Shown here: positions 38,433 to 52,587 of the stretch, in pieces | Layout of the letters: the number at the start of each line of letters is the position of its first letter | Numbering within the stretch: position 1 is the stretch's first letter | NCBI GenBank assembly: GCA_008711295.1 | Contig: VUYV01000069.1 | Coordinates: forward strand, 211,667-275,666 | DNA: 64,000 nt | Source of the DNA: Anarhynchus alexandrinus | Taxonomy: Eukaryota; Chordata; Aves; Charadriiformes; Charadriidae | Direction of reading: 5' to 3' | Notes under the pieces: generated by a model | What the model was told of the DNA's origin: nothing | Seen by the model: the letters and a program-made list of their open reading frames with translations, nothing else | Database searches by the model: none | Position numbers and translations under genes: made by a program

Positions 38433-41400
38433 CTAAAAAAATGAGCAAACCAAAATGAGTATCAAATGCTTATCAACTGCAGACCAGATTACACAAGAAT
38501 ATTTTCCAGCTCTGTGTTGCTTAAACAGCTGGGATCTGATTTAAGCTGAATTAAAACAGATCACTAAACAGCAGTCCTACTGCTCATAGCTTTTAAACAT
38601 TTCTGAGAGTCATGCTGTGGTGGCCATACCAAGTGAAGTAGATGAATTACAGCACTAGTGACATATCTTCTAAAGTCCGGAAAGAAATATTTCCCTCTCT
38701 AGCTAAGCTATCTCTTTGCAGTGCTTAAAGATAATGATCACCAGATGGTGCACTGTTTTTGATTCTGGATTATGGCCAGAGACTGGTGGAGCTGAAATCT
38801 TCTCAAACTTGGGGAAAAGCTTTAGTACTTGTATCCCTTCAAAAAAAACCCCAGCAGGCAGCCAATCAAACAATGACTAGTACAGTCTAAGAGGGTGCAA
38901 GAAGACTACTTTCATCAGTGGGGCTGTTTGTTTTGTTTTTTTTTTTTAACCAGTGAACTCCTTGTTTGCTCCATGGGGATGGGTAGGGTTGAAGCCTGCA
39001 GAGGGCTAACCTGTTCCACTACACCCTCCCCAGCCCTCTGTGTCACATCTTGTTTTCAGTAGTCTTTTTCCAAAAGACTGTTCGTTTTGAATTCTAGGAT
39101 TTTGCTCATGTAGACCTCTCTCCGTTGCATCCCTGGAGACCCTTTTTGTTCCCTAGTTAGAGTTTATGTTCCTTAGAAATAAAAACAGCCTTTCACCATT
39201 AAGCGTAGAACAACACTGAGTGCTTGCCATGGGCATAATGTCAAGCTTTTAGGCTGTTGTTTTTTAATTCACACTCCACTCATTGTACCTAATCTATTTA
39301 TATTCTCAACCTATCTATGTTCTCAAAGAATGTGAGATAATACCTCTCTGAAGAGACAGATACTTTTTATTTTTCAAATTGGATCAGCAAAGAATTCCCC
39401 CCTATTCCCCGTGCAGAGCAATCATGCAGAGTGCAATTTATATGGCCGGTTCACCAAATGTCTAAGTGTACATAATACCAACCAAATGCCATTTCTCTTT
39501 TAGGAGGTATAATTGCATAATTATGTGTAATGGTAGTAATAATCAAGGGAGAAAAAAAGGTACAGTGCACCCAGTGAAAGGAAACAAACTCAAAGAGGCC
39601 ACTGTCATAATTCCTTTTTTCTCTCTTTGACAGACAGTAAAACAAGATGAAAATGTGTCTACCATCTCATCCTTTCTCCTCTCTTCATGTGCACCTCATG
39701 ATCACACACCCTTCATCTACTTTCCTTTTTCCAGTTGTTAGGAAAAAATAACGGCCTACTCTCAGAAAAACAAAAATAACCTCCACCCCCCAAATGCAAT
39801 GTAATAGTGGAATGAAATAAATATTGAGAAAAAGACAACACCAGGAGAATTCAGTGTCTGTGACAGACCAGTTAAAAACTTCTGAAAAGATATTTTAGCA
39901 ATTTGCTGTCAGACAAGACCTGCAAAGAAAAATTTCTCTTTAAAATCATAGCATACATCTTATGTTCATCCTTTTGCTCATACAATGTGCAGCTGATAAC
40001 AAAATGCACAATAAATGTGTAAGTCTAATGTAGCTTTGGCAGCCACACTGGCAATGTGCCAATTACTATCTCTCACTCTCCCCAAATAGGGAGAAACTCT
40101 CCCCTTGAATTTAAATGTCATGGGACAGAATGTATTCAGTGTTATTCAAGGGAACATGCAAAGGTCCAATGTTTCTTGATGTCGTAGGGTCAGAATTTTC
40201 TAGAAACTGGATTTTGAAACTGCAAGGGACAAAGGGAGACTTTAATGAAAATTCTGCAAGTTTTAAAAATTCAGTGGTACTTATTTGTCCTATCTGAGAT
40301 CCTTTCAGCTCCTTCTACTTGGCCACTTAAAATACAAGGGTACCTTGTTGTCACAGGAAGAAGCAATATGAAGAGTAGTACCAATAACACTCTAAGTGAC
40401 TAACTATTGTAGAAGTGCTCTATAATTATCATTGATCTATTCTTTCTTTCTTCAGCTTACGCATTGCTGTGAAGGTGTATAAAGTATATTTGAAGATTTT
40501 TTATTCAAGCTTTTGTTATATTTTTCCAAAGTGGCTGCAACACTTTAGTTCTATTTTCAAGAGTAGCTGGAGAAGTGGTGGGAATGTAGTGTCTTCCCAC
40601 GTCACCTGTTTTTTAACAGTTCCAAAATGTCATATTTTACACAGAGAAAAAGCCCAATGTCTTGTGAGTTCTTTGTGAAAACCAAGAGTAATCAGAAAGA
40701 AGAGCACCCAAACCAGCTGAGTGGCCAGGGCATTCATCAAGAATGCTGGAAATTTAAGTTTAATTTAATATTTTTCTAGGTTACCTCCTCCAGGTGTGTG
40801 CCGCTACATAAGCTATTTCTTTCTCTCACCTGCTTTGGAGCTGCTCTGGCTGGTATTGATCTCCTCTGCCCCCAAAACCTTTCAGCAGAGAAGTGACTCC
40901 AGTCTGGGTCACCTACACTGCGCCCTGGCCACTGCAACGTGTAACCCACGTTTCTCACTGCTCTGGAAAACACTTAACTACTGACACGGGGGAGAACAGC
41001 TCCACCACACACTGGGAATTTGAGTGCCTGTCCCAAATGCAGAGCTCCATCCACACTAGCAAATGAGGAAGGCCAGGAGCTGCTCACTGACCCTGAGGGT
41101 GAGTGACATAGCACAACTTGCATCCATATGACTATATACTCATCTTACCCCCTAAACAGGGCTTATCCATACTGTGTTAGCACTGCTAGACAGCTCACAG
41201 GAGCTGAGCTCCGTGATGTTTCCTCTGATGTCTCCAGCATGGTGCAACACCAACACCAGCAAAGCATGTATTCAAGCACTTCTGAAAAATCCCTTAATGC
41301 ATCTATCTATTTGTATAGGTGTTGAAACAGACTTTACAGTTTGGGGCCACAAAATTAACACTTTCAGAATGAGTGACTCTTGTTTTCCACACCACTTCTA

Positions 41401-44400
41401 TCAACAATTTAAACTTTGCTCCTTCAACTTCCACTTGATTTAGACTGAGTGAATGTAATACACTGCCATCTACTCAAATTACACTATCCATAATAGAGAA
41501 GTGACACACATACAAAAGATGTCACCAAAGCAGCCCCCATCTTTCCAATCTAACAGAAATCAGATGGGTGGGACTGATTTCACCAAACGTAAGTGTCTAT
41601 AGTACAGGCGCCTGAATGTCAGGTAGTCACTTTGGGTTCCCCTCCCTGTCAGCAAGAAACAAGCGCCTGTACAATCAGATTCTTCTCAACCTAAAGCAGA
41701 CATCCATATCACGTTAAATCTTTACCCAGTCTATGGATACTTGCAATTAAGATACTTCAGTTAAGGAAAATTTAAAGTAATACAGATATTTACTGTACTG
41801 CATGTTTTTGAGATATATATTTTAAAAAAAATCCACTGTGACTCAAGTAAGGTAGCCCCTGGCATTTCTGTCCTGGACTTGTCATGCTTGCCAGAGCTCC
41901 TAAACATGTGCAGACTGAGCAGTCTTTTACAACATATGATTATTTTAATTTTATTTTGAAAGGTAGCAAGCCTAATTCCAGGTTAAGTCCCTTCGGAAAA
42001 ATGAGAGAGAGTCTCCAGTTGTCAGTGCTTTGCTTTTGTCAGTGTTATCTATTATCTATTCCAAACAAAGTGTTTGTTTTCAAACGTACGTTGTCAATCT
42101 CTTCTACAATTACTTCTGTTTGAAATACCAAAGGGCTCCTTAGGCCTCATCTTTGCAGTGAGAACTCAGATAATGAGAAGGCAAACCTGGCGGTGCGTAC
42201 AATCAAGCAATAAATGAACCTCAAAAGATTCTGCATTTCAGCTCCAGCAAGCATTCATGCCTATAAAATGGCTAATCTTGCAGGAATTCAGGCACTGTTC
42301 TATTCTCATTTTACAACTTCTGATGTATATTGGGACTCAAAACCCAGGCTGCTACTAAAGTTTGAGGGCGGTGAGATTCAGTTGAAGGTTTTAATAAACG
42401 GGGCATCTGGGCTCTCCAGTCAGTCTCTGGCGGTGAGAGGGAGACTGACCACAGTGAGAGGAATCTCCAGCGGCAGGCTAACCACGAGGTACTCCAGCCA
42501 CGAGGGAAGATTGGGATTGATTTCAGTGGTGCACTAAAAGGGAAAACGCTCTTCTGCAAACAATGCTGTTCTTTTAAAACAGGCCTCTCTCAAAAAAGGA
42601 TTTCCCCCCAGATATTTTCACTGTATTTCAGCTTTGAATGAACTAGAATGATTTTTTTTTTATCCAATTCTTTCTCTTCTTAATAGGTTTTGATATATTC
42701 CATGATACCGATAAGAATTTCTGCATGGCAAATGTATGGTATTCTTCTGAAAGTTATCTCTGCTGCACAATGAACTGCGATGTTGTAAAGGGGAAGGAAT
42801 ACAATGGGTTATAAAAAATGGAGAATTACATCTTTCCTCGAGGTTTATTGGACTATTCTATACAGAGAAGATACAATTCTTGATTGAATTCTATAGAGTG
42901 GCTCAGAAACATACAGAAAAGACACCACTATCTACTTGATTCTTCTGTTACAAACTGTACCAAATTTTTCTGTGACAGCTCACACTAAATGTTAAAATGG
43001 CATTCTGTAAAACAGACTCGTATTTGGAAGGATATTTTGCTATAGTGTGTATTCATTCCTGCAGCTTGCAAGATTCATGACGACAGACGATTATGAAGCC
43101 AGAAGACTGTGTTTTGGTTCACAAAAATCAAGGCTGGTGTTAGAGTGAAGCCTCCACGGCCAGCTGGGGAACTCGAAGATACTGAGCTTGGCCACCGGCA
43201 GCTGCAACGAAAGCGGTTTCATTGCTCCAATGGATTATGTGGTTCAACTCAGGAAACTGCGAGGTTTCGCAGCCTAACAAGGAGTAAAGAACCAGTTGTC
43301 TGACTTGCCGAGTCACTACATAGAGTCTAGAGAGACAGCAGCTGTCACAAATTACTGACGCCCCATTACACATCAAGCTGCATTTGGTTGATTCGATTAC
43401 TCATCAGAAGGGCAAAGAAATGTCTGGCTGTCCTAGAATTACTTCAAGCAACCCAACATCAGACACCGACAGAGCACAAGTGACCGTAATTTTTTCAAGC
43501 ATAGCTCTCTTCTACAGTAATATAAAATCTCAATAGGGAAAAAAACCCAACCCTATCCTTAGTATAAGATCCTAATGGGGAATAAACAATCTCAATGGTT
43601 TCTGTGAAACCACTTCACGGAACACTGTAGTTCAATATTAACACTATCCGCAACCCAAATTCAATGAAAAAGCTGAAGCTTGACAAGAACTTGGTAGTGG
43701 AGGGTCACAACTGTGAAGTGATTTCAGAGCCCCCAACATGTCGTGTGAGGGGCTAGCAGGGGTTTGTAGACAGACCTGCTCAAGAATTCCGTCCATAAGT
43801 GGGGCCTTGGGTGAAGACGTCACTATGCAAAAGAAATTGCTTTGTGAAGAAAAAGTGTTCTTTCTGACAGGAAACCTTTTGCTAGCTGAGATAAAATTTG
43901 TGGTTAAAAAAACCCAACCAACAAGATGCCAAATATGATTTCAAAGTAGCTAGCAGTGCAGTAGTTAGCACATTTAATCTGGGAAACTGAGGCTTGGCTC
44001 ACTGCCTGGAAAAGAGGGTCATAACTAAAAGGGCACTATAAATCCTGTTGCCAGGCTCCCTTCACCTCTGACCTTGGAGTTATTCCACTTTGTGTAAATA
44101 ATTAAATGCCTGTAACATCAAGGATTTGTAATCTGATCTATCATATTCCAGATAATTGACTTAATTATTCTGTCAGTGTCTCTGTCCCAATGAATATTTA
44201 ATTTATGTACAGTGAATAGCTTTAATAGGAACTATCACCTAGTCAATAGCCCAGCGCCATGGCTGGAGGGGAGGCGAGGAGGAAACCAGCTAGATGCATG
44301 TTCAGGCCCCCAGTGTGGACCAGGCAGTGCAGTACTTGAAGCCAGGTCTCCCGTCAGCCAAATAAGCTCCCTGGTTTCCCAAAGAAGGAGGGCTCTCGCA

Positions 44401-45328
44401 GCCTTTCTCCCTCTCTTCACTTCAAAGAAAAACGCCTGGGGCTCTGCTTTCGAGCTATTCAGAATAGGGAAAAAATTGTAAGTCACAAATTTCTGTGGGT
44501 GGAAAAACAGTTTCTCCCAGCTGCACATACACAGAAGCCAGCAGATGCAGTTGGATTTTATTTCCTTGGCTCCACACAGGTGTGCATGCTGACAGATCAT
44601 CTGATTCAGGTGTGGATAAGGTCACTTATACCTTCCACAATAAAGTACAACTGAGAAGACCCCATCCCTTGATGAAACTGTACGGCACATACATCTTTGC
44701 CATAGTCACACTGCTTACAGCACATATGGGCAGGTAGAAGTCAGGATAGCAGCAAGCTGAGACTATGCTAACAATAAGCTTATTTGTCTCCATTAACAAA
44801 ACAAATGCCGAGCTGTGCGCTGTCGGTATAAGAAAAATACTCTTGTATTACCAAAACACCTGTTGTTTATTTTAAACACCTCTTCCATCTTGTTTTGCAA
44901 GCTCTCTGGTGCAAGGGCTGGCTCATACCTCATATGCATACAATAGGAGGGACATCTATCTCAACTCGGAGCTCTAGGTGACACACTGATACAATTAATT
45001 AAAAAAAACCCAAAACATAAAATATAACAACATAACCCCAAACACTTCAGGATTAAAGAAGGAAAGCAATATTATTCTGAGAGTTCGAAAAAAATGAGAA
45101 ATCTGCACTTCTCACAGCCTCCTAAATTGTTTGCTGACTTGCCATAGTGGGCCTACACATCTATTGTTCTCCTTTCCCTTACCTACAGCATGCCGGAGTT
45201 CACAGCATTTTAGAGACAGAATACTATCAAAGCCTTTGACTCCATTTTACAGCACACCATTTCGTTCTCTATTAATAAAAAAGTATGCCCAGCAAAATTT
45301 CAAATGATACTTTTAGTAGCAGTCCTAC
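38433..45328 (-). other. PDZRN4: PDZRN4 intron (6.9 kb)
   Basis: GT donor at 45328-45327 (CAG|GTAGGA) and acceptor AG at 38434-38433 behind a T-rich tract. No transposon was recognised. It contains a T-run at 38934-38947 and a repeat-free block at 43080-43400 and another at 44040-44230 that look like candidate non-coding elements. Confidence 0.85.
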
Positions 45329-45445
45329 CTGCTCCACCTCGTTGGCTGTGTACTGCATCGCTTCATTATGCTGCTCTTCCAACATTTCCAAGTTTAACTC
45401 CTCTAAGAATTCATTCCTTTCATCATCCAGCCACCCTTCTTCCAG
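45329..45445 (-). CDS. PDZRN4: PDZRN4 internal exon, 117 bp (39 residues)
   Basis: Encodes an acidic helical linker directly after the second PDZ domain, starting [19 protein letters not shown] and ending ANEVEQ. Acceptor is TTTGCAG|CTG and donor is CAG|GTAGGA, both phase 0, giving exactly 39 codons. It joins in frame to PKKHEEED at the start of the last exon. The acidic/leucine pattern (EEL-LEMLEEQ) suggests an amphipathic helix. The same segment is present in the paralogue PDZRN3 with substitutions. No stop or frame damage. Confidence 0.93.
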
Positions 45446-48400
45446 CTGCAAAGAATACATTAGTACATTATATTATGTTAGCAAGGACACACACTAAAAC
45501 AGGGTAAACCCAAATGGCAATGCTTGACTAGTTCTTTTTATCCTAATGATTCTCTTCAGAAAGCCAGGCGGTAGGAGTTCACGTCTCAAAAAGAGAAGAA
45601 GAAAAAGAAGGATAAAAAAAAATGGGACTCTCATGCCTTTTATCCTTTCTTGAAACAGTATGACTGATTTTCTCTCATAATGAAGGAGACTGCACAGCAC
45701 AGACATTATTTCCTTTCAAAAGGTATGAAAGGCGCAGCGCATAATCCTGAAGCTGTCATGTTCATTACTGCCGAGAGCCCTCGCGCTGAAAGAGTGGCAA
45801 CATTACTAATAGGGCCAGGAGGCAACCGGGCTCTTTCCTCTAACAACCTCCGTCCCAGTGCTGTGCCCTGCTGCCGCCACCTCAATAGGAACCTTATGTT
45901 GCGTTTCTGTCACCGTTTTCCCATTGATCTTCCAGGTAAACAAACAAACAGAAGAGGGTGACAGAAAGATGCGGTGATTTGAAGGGAGGTTATTTTTGTT
46001 CTCGCGGTGCGCCTGGAAGCAAGGCTTATCCCTTTGTTTGTTTGTTTTTTTCCCCAAGTGTAAAATAATACTTTGACATTTGGTGAAGACAGTGTTGCAA
46101 AAGGACAGGGGGGGACGCTATGTTTTCTGTCAAGTGAGTATATCCTCTTCCCACACCTCCTTTGCACCCTTCACGTCTCTCTAAACTGATAAAACAGGTG
46201 CCCCCAGCCTAAAACACTATTCTTCCCATTTTGTTCATTGTGCACATGTGTGCACGTGGCACACATCCATTTGCATCTGCCATCCCTTGCAGATGGCACA
46301 CTGCCTCGAAAAGGAAAATATTGGTCAGTGGCACTCCTGGCTATAAGGACGAGATCATAGCAGAAGGAAACACTTATTGTTTTGTCACTGGTGAAGGAAC
46401 CAGAGGAAGAAGGTGACAAAAAGATACCAAAAGGTAAAAGTCTCAGCATTAGACAATTACAAGAGTACCAACTATTCATGTCCCAAGACAGCAAGAGCAA
46501 CGTAACATGGGCGAACACTTACAGCAGCAGAAGTACCACTGCCTCAAAGCCAGGAAAGCTCTGGCCACAGATGCCCGTCAGAAAAGTCACACCAAACCAG
46601 CAAGTAGTAGTTCAAAGCTACACAAGGAGTGATTGACGCTGTGTGGTACTTCTAGCTGAATACTGGCAGGAAACCACTGGTTCCTTCACACACTCTGAGG
46701 TGTTTTTGCCCATGCCAATGAACTCTTTCCTCTTAGAAAGAACATAAGCCTTTTACCATTTCCGTTGGCAAAGCCAGCCTTTAACAGTTTGCGATCAGAA
46801 GGAGGCTTTTTTTCTCGAGGACATGCAATTTCTATGTTAGTCCTTAATGGGGCTTTCAAATGATTCTCTGAAAATCAGATACTGGCCACTAGTTTTGTTT
46901 ACTTGTCTGGTTTGCTTTTTTTTTCCCAAGGAAAGCATGAACACAGCCGCCTTGTACCACAAAGGACACATTTGAATTTCCCTCATTTGAGGAATTTGCA
47001 GAGATTAACAAATGTGGAGGACGAAAGATGAATCTCACTTGGGCAAATCTACTGGTTTGATTGTGGCAGACCCAGTACTGAACTACTGGGAATGCTTATG
47101 TCATGTTACAGTTTTTAGAATAAAAATAATACATGGCTTAGTATACACGCGCACTACACACACTTTGTGCACATACACCCATGTGAATGCTTATATGCCT
47201 ATGCCATTTGTTTACATATTAAACAGGTTGCACGCTTCTCTGGTGCTCTGTTTCAAAACTTAATTATTCATTGGTATTCATTGCAGAAATAAATGCTCAG
47301 AGCAGGTTTTCTTCCCTGCTACCAAATGAACGTGCTCAGCAGTCACTCTTCAAGACTGCAATACTGCCATTACCATCTTCTATCTAGAAATAAAAGCCTG
47401 CTTAATCCTGCTGTCTTTTACCGGCATCAAAGCAACACAACTGGCAGAAACCAGTTTGTGGACAGCCTGATTTCTGACATACTACGTCTTTTCTCCAGTT
47501 TTGTATGAATATGTTCTTAAAACACATAAACTAAACAAAAAAAAGAACCCAAACCAACACCAAAGCCCCAAACCCAAACCAAAACACACTTTTATAATTT
47601 GAAAGGAGCACCCATATGGGAAGCTATATCGGTACAGCTAAGTAATTCCTTATCTCATATTGGTGTAACTTTTTCATGTTGAACAGTCTAAACAAATACT
47701 GAGAATGAACTTTCCCTGGGCATATATTTTATAAGTGGGTGGGTTTCTGCTCCCTATTGAAAAAGAAAATCTTAGTGAAAAATAGTAAGAATAACATTGA
47801 AACAGCTCTTTCAAAAATTCTGCAACTTCCAGTGAGGGCTACAATTTTGCAATATAAACTGATGATGGCTTTTTTTCTCTACTGTGTCACCAGTTTTATG
47901 GGAATTGTTTAGATTCCTGAAAAACATAAAGGAAATGAATGCTGAAATTGTGAATCTTTTATAACTACGGTACTCAAGTAGAGATTCCAAGTGGCACTGA
48001 ATTACACTTACTCAATTTAATTTATACAGCGTACGCAGCTAGCGAGACTGAGAATATCAGATCAATAGCATAAGAGACAAATGGCAACATAACCAACTCT
48101 GAATTGTTGGCAGATGGAAAGAACAGTGACAATATAATGTCTTTTTGCTTTGCAATGGCCAATAAACAGAAAATACAGGGAAGTACAAACAGTACTCTTC
48201 TTCCACTCTACCCCTCCTTTAGTCTAATGATCAACCCAACATCTGCCCCCTGCATTCACATAAAAAATTATTGGCATGGCAAGATTCTTGGCATTGGCAT
48301 CATTTTATTTTTGAAACCATAGAAATGTTTCTCAAAGCTTTTGAGAATGCACCTCCCAAGATACAATTTGTGATGTACAAGCAGGCTTTTGTGACCAGGG

Positions 48401-48920
48401 TGCTTTGAAAACCATTAGATCCAGGTTTGCTGAATGGTATTGCAGTGAAAGTTCTATAATTGGTACATAAGTGAACAGTTTACATGCCTGCTTATAAGTG
48501 CATTGGATAAAAAGAGCCATCACCAATGACCAACTACAGCTTTGTGTAAGTTCATATAAATGACTGAGGTAAGTATGGGAAATTTATCCCCAGAACAAAT
48601 AAGAATCATCTAACGAGTAATACATAGTTTTCAAGTTCTACTTCATATTTTACTAATATCATATTAGTGCTGTCAGCTTTATTTGTATACCTGCTTACTC
48701 TGTCTGCTGGAAAGGAATTGCTTATTTTGGGGAAAACAAGCCCTAGTAATATCATGTTGTTTTCTTTGTTGGCTAAACAGGGGCAAAGCTCTGCAATTAT
48801 CTGTTTCCTCCTTTTGTCAGGAACTTTGGCATTCCTATTTCTCAGCAGTTCATTAGTTACAGTGACAGTGAATGTACGGTATAGCCCGGGTTCCGGCTCA
48901 GTGCATCTGTTTAGTCTAAC
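45446..48920 (-). other. PDZRN4: PDZRN4 intron (3.5 kb)
   Basis: GT donor at 48920-48919 (CAG|GTTAGA), acceptor AG at 45447-45446. No clear transposon. A repeat-free, relatively CpG-containing block at 45720-46030, including 'gtaaacaaacaaacag', is a possible non-coding element. An A/C-rich low-complexity stretch lies at 47531-47588. Confidence 0.85.
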
Positions 48921-49022
48921 CTGCATCTCCGGTCTTGCGACCAGCAACACAATTTTCTTGCATTCTTCGCTGGAGAGCAACGCCACTGCCTCTTCCCGAT
49001 TCTGGACATCTTGGCCATTTAT
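48921..49022 (-). CDS. PDZRN4: PDZRN4 internal exon, 102 bp (34 residues), end of PDZ2
   Basis: Encodes the last third of the second PDZ domain: [20 protein letters not shown] (loop, alpha-B helix) followed by [14 protein letters not shown] (final beta strand). The ING-x-DVQ-x-REEAV pattern is characteristic of PDZ domains. Acceptor TTTTCTAG|ATA and donor CAG|GTTAG are both phase 0. It continues the PDZ2 fold from the 63-bp exon and leads straight into the acidic linker exon. Confidence 0.94.
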
Positions 49023-52000
49023 CTAGAAAACAAATGAAAGTGGCACATTAGTTTCTATTTCCACAAAGCAACACACAATAAAGGGCAGATATCAGCTCAT
49101 TTGTGCTGAATGTATGGACAATGAAACTCGCGCAACGGGCTCATCTTCAGCCCCTCAGTGGTAAGTGCCTTCACTCAATTACGCGCTTACTGTAAGAGCT
49201 GTATCGATCGTTGAAGGATGGCGGACATCAGAGGAAGCAGTTATGTTCATAAATGTCCAACCTGCGCCCTGGTAACATACATCTAGCAACACAATTAACC
49301 AGCCCCTGACAGGTGACGTTCATCTTTCTCCGTTCAGAGTAATGGAAGTGTCACTCTGAGATAATAGCGCTGGTGGAAGCAAGACTAGTAATGCTACAGC
49401 TGAAATCAGTCACACTGTATGCTGGTGGAGAGCCAATTAGAGAGCTACAGTATTATCTCTCACCAGGCAATACTTACAGGCCACTGCTTATTGCTGCTCC
49501 ATTTAATCATTTCATATTTGTGTGGACAGCTTAGTATCCAGAACCACACAAAACATATGTATCCCCCTTACAAGGGGATAATCAAAATGAAAGTGGTTCT
49601 CCACTGAGAACATGCTTTTCTCGCTACCTTTCTCCTATTCTGTCACCTCATTAAAACAGCCACGTCCATGACTACATGGTAACAAACACTTTTTGCATTG
49701 TCCTAAACCCTTTATTGAGGGAATCAAATAGAAATCTTATTTTCCATGCGTATTTGGTTTTGTCCAATTCGCAGCACAAGAGGTGGATTATTCTCATTGT
49801 GGCATCAAAAAAAAAAAAATTGGTCTATTTGAAAATGGGTGAAAACAAAACTGGAAGACAGAAGGATCTGAATATTCGTGGGAAATAAAATCTTCTTAAG
49901 GGTTTGATTTCAAAGTAGCAGAAACTTCCTGGTTGGAAAGTAAAGAAAAAGTTGCATTTCTGCACGTAGGTTTGGCCTGAAAGCCTTGACTCAAAAAGAC
50001 AGCTTTAATTCAGATTAAAGAAAACCCCAGTGTACCCTGATCACCTAACCGGTGATGAGTAAAACGTCTGACACTCTTCAAAGCTCACATGAAGGGATGG
50101 CTGTGGTCTGTGGGAGACCAGACAACCATGTGGTATCGCAGAGCTGCCCCAACCCGAAAAGCAGAGATGCAGCCACAGAGGCTCAGGAGCAGATCTCCAG
50201 CTTGTGCAAAACACCCCCAGACGTGGTGGCTGCTCGGGTGATTCCTACCAGCCCAGCTCCTGCCCCTCGCAGCCCTGCTGGCCCCGCACAGCCTGAAGGT
50301 GCCCACCCCACACCAGCTGCACCTTTAAGGGGGGACGAGCAGGACTTCTCCTGCCTGCCCCATGGCACCTCACTCACATGGACAGCACTTGTCAGCCTGG
50401 AGGTTCACAGCTAAAAATACAGAAGTTTACGCAAGTGTCACCTAGGACTGTCCTTATAAAACCTTTGCCTTGACTTCACCCTTGACTTCGTAACATTTCA
50501 CGTAAAATACTCAGGCTGTTCTCAGATGCTTAAGGAGACTGTGAAGGTGACGGGAGAGGTGTGAGGTTTGTGAGAATGAGAAGGGGACAGTTTCAGCCTC
50601 AAAAACCTGAGGAAACATGCTGTAATTTTTGTGAGAAATACACAAAACAGAGCATCCCTCCCAGCTTTAACCAATGCCATCTGCCGCCCACAGAAAATGC
50701 CCCCGTGCTCAAGGATCCAGCTCTCTCCCAGCCTCAGCGTAATCCCCCCGTAATGGCACTGTCACCTTCTATTTCTCTGAGTTATCTCATCAATAAGAGT
50801 AGATAGAGGGTCAATGTGTTTTCAGATATTAAAGTAAACCCCACATAACTCTCTGGGTGTTAAGTTTAATGATCAAAATCATAGCTATATATCAGCCCTG
50901 ACATTAAAGTAATGCTCTGGTCTACACGAGGATGGCAGAATTACCTATGCTTGTCTCTTGCCCCCGGTGTCTTTACTCACAATTGAAATGAATGCCATTA
51001 GGAACTGGAGGACGTTTGCCTGAACTGCTGTTGGCTCTTCACTTCACCCGGAAATTTTAGAAAGCAAGGAAAGGAGCAGAAAATTAATCTACCCTCTATT
51101 TCCTTATTTTGAAATGCACAGAGCAGAAATGAAAGTTGTTTTGACTTGGTCAAAGATATTTTTTTCCCCTGATTTTTGAAAGTTAAAAACCCCTTACACC
51201 CTGTTTGCTTTCTTCAGTGGGTATTTTGTAGAAAGATGCAGATGACAGTGCACTGACTTTTCCACTCCTAGCCACGCCCCATGATGTAGTCCTACCACCC
51301 CAAGTCCCACCAAGGAGCTCACTGCCCCCATACTGTGGCACCTGTGTCTTCTGGGGGGAGGATACCATCTGTCCTGTGAACATTTTCACATTCCCAACCA
51401 CGCAGAGAATAAACCAGCAGCCCCTGAGTGAACCCTGACATTAAAATGTGACTTATTTTTTCCTCTCCAAAAAGTGGGCCACTTCGGTAAGCCAGCCTGT
51501 AGACCCTGCTGTGTTCGCTAGACTCCCAAAGCTGTTATCAGGGTAAGAGATACAGCGACAGGTTTCAGCAACCACATTTTCTGCAGAAATTAAAAGACTG
51601 GAGGGAAGGAACAGGCTGATCTCGTGACAAACTGAAAGCTCACTTGCCTAAATGAATGAAGGGCAATTACGGAACTGGATACAGAAAAGTGACTTGTCAT
51701 CACCAGGAGCTACTTCTGGGGCTTCAGTGGAAAAAGGTCAAAATACAAGGCAAATTGACTGGGATCCAGAACTAAAATGCTACAATACAGCAAAGACTTT
51801 CCAGTCTACAGATTTTTGGTAGCTGTTTCGTGATTTTGTCACTAGTGCAAAAAACATACTATTCCCTGCCAGCTGAAAATGGATACCCACTGCCATTCCA
51901 GCTACTTCCCTCTCTGTAGAGGTACACTGCCCTTCTCCAGAGCCAGCAGCCGGCCACCCTCGCCCACAGAGCTATGCTGTGTCACACAAACCTATCTTCC

Positions 52001-52587
52001 GGGCAGGTCCTTAAATGAGTGGATCAATAGAAATGAAGGGGGAAAAAAAAAGCCAAGATGGTGGATTAGAAAAGAACTCAGAAAAGCGATGTTTTATTGG
52101 TGGAGGAAAGAAAACGTTAACAAAAGCCTAATGAATCCCCCCCTCAAGTACATTCAAGATCATCCTTCACTAACAGCATATCTTTTGTATGAAAACTCCT
52201 ACCATCTTACCAGCACAAGTGAGTTTTACCCAAATTTATGCGATCGCTGAATGATCAGCAACTCTCTGACACCCGTATTTATGTCTGCAGGATCCCTGTT
52301 TAGAATGTGACACTGAGATGAACATAGGGGAAATGAGATTTGCTAATAAATATGGCAAAAAAGACATGGGACATAAGGGCATGAGGCAGAACGAGTTTGT
52401 CATTCTCATTTTTCAGTACACGCACTCTAGCTCCCAGCTATTGTGTTAAAAAACAGACAGACATGGATTTTCTCATCGATCACAGTAACAAAGAGAACTA
52501 CCTTCCCTCATTAATAGTCCACAGAGAAGACAGCACTGCGCGTTTGTCTGAAGAAAGAGTTTAAGGAAGAGTCTTATTGTCACATAC
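49023..52587 (-). other. PDZRN4: PDZRN4 intron (3.6 kb)
   Basis: Donor CAA|GTATGT at 52587, acceptor AG at 49024-49023. 49090-49400 is repeat-free with scattered CpG and paired TF-like cores, a candidate conserved element. GC-richer sequence at 50150-50350 carries overlapping open frames in both strands but no splice or domain support. Confidence 0.85.

Noticed and set aside
50052..50414. 120-codon GC-rich, proline/alanine-rich frame
   Set aside because: Intronic, overlapped by open frames on the other strand, no splice sites or recognisable domain.
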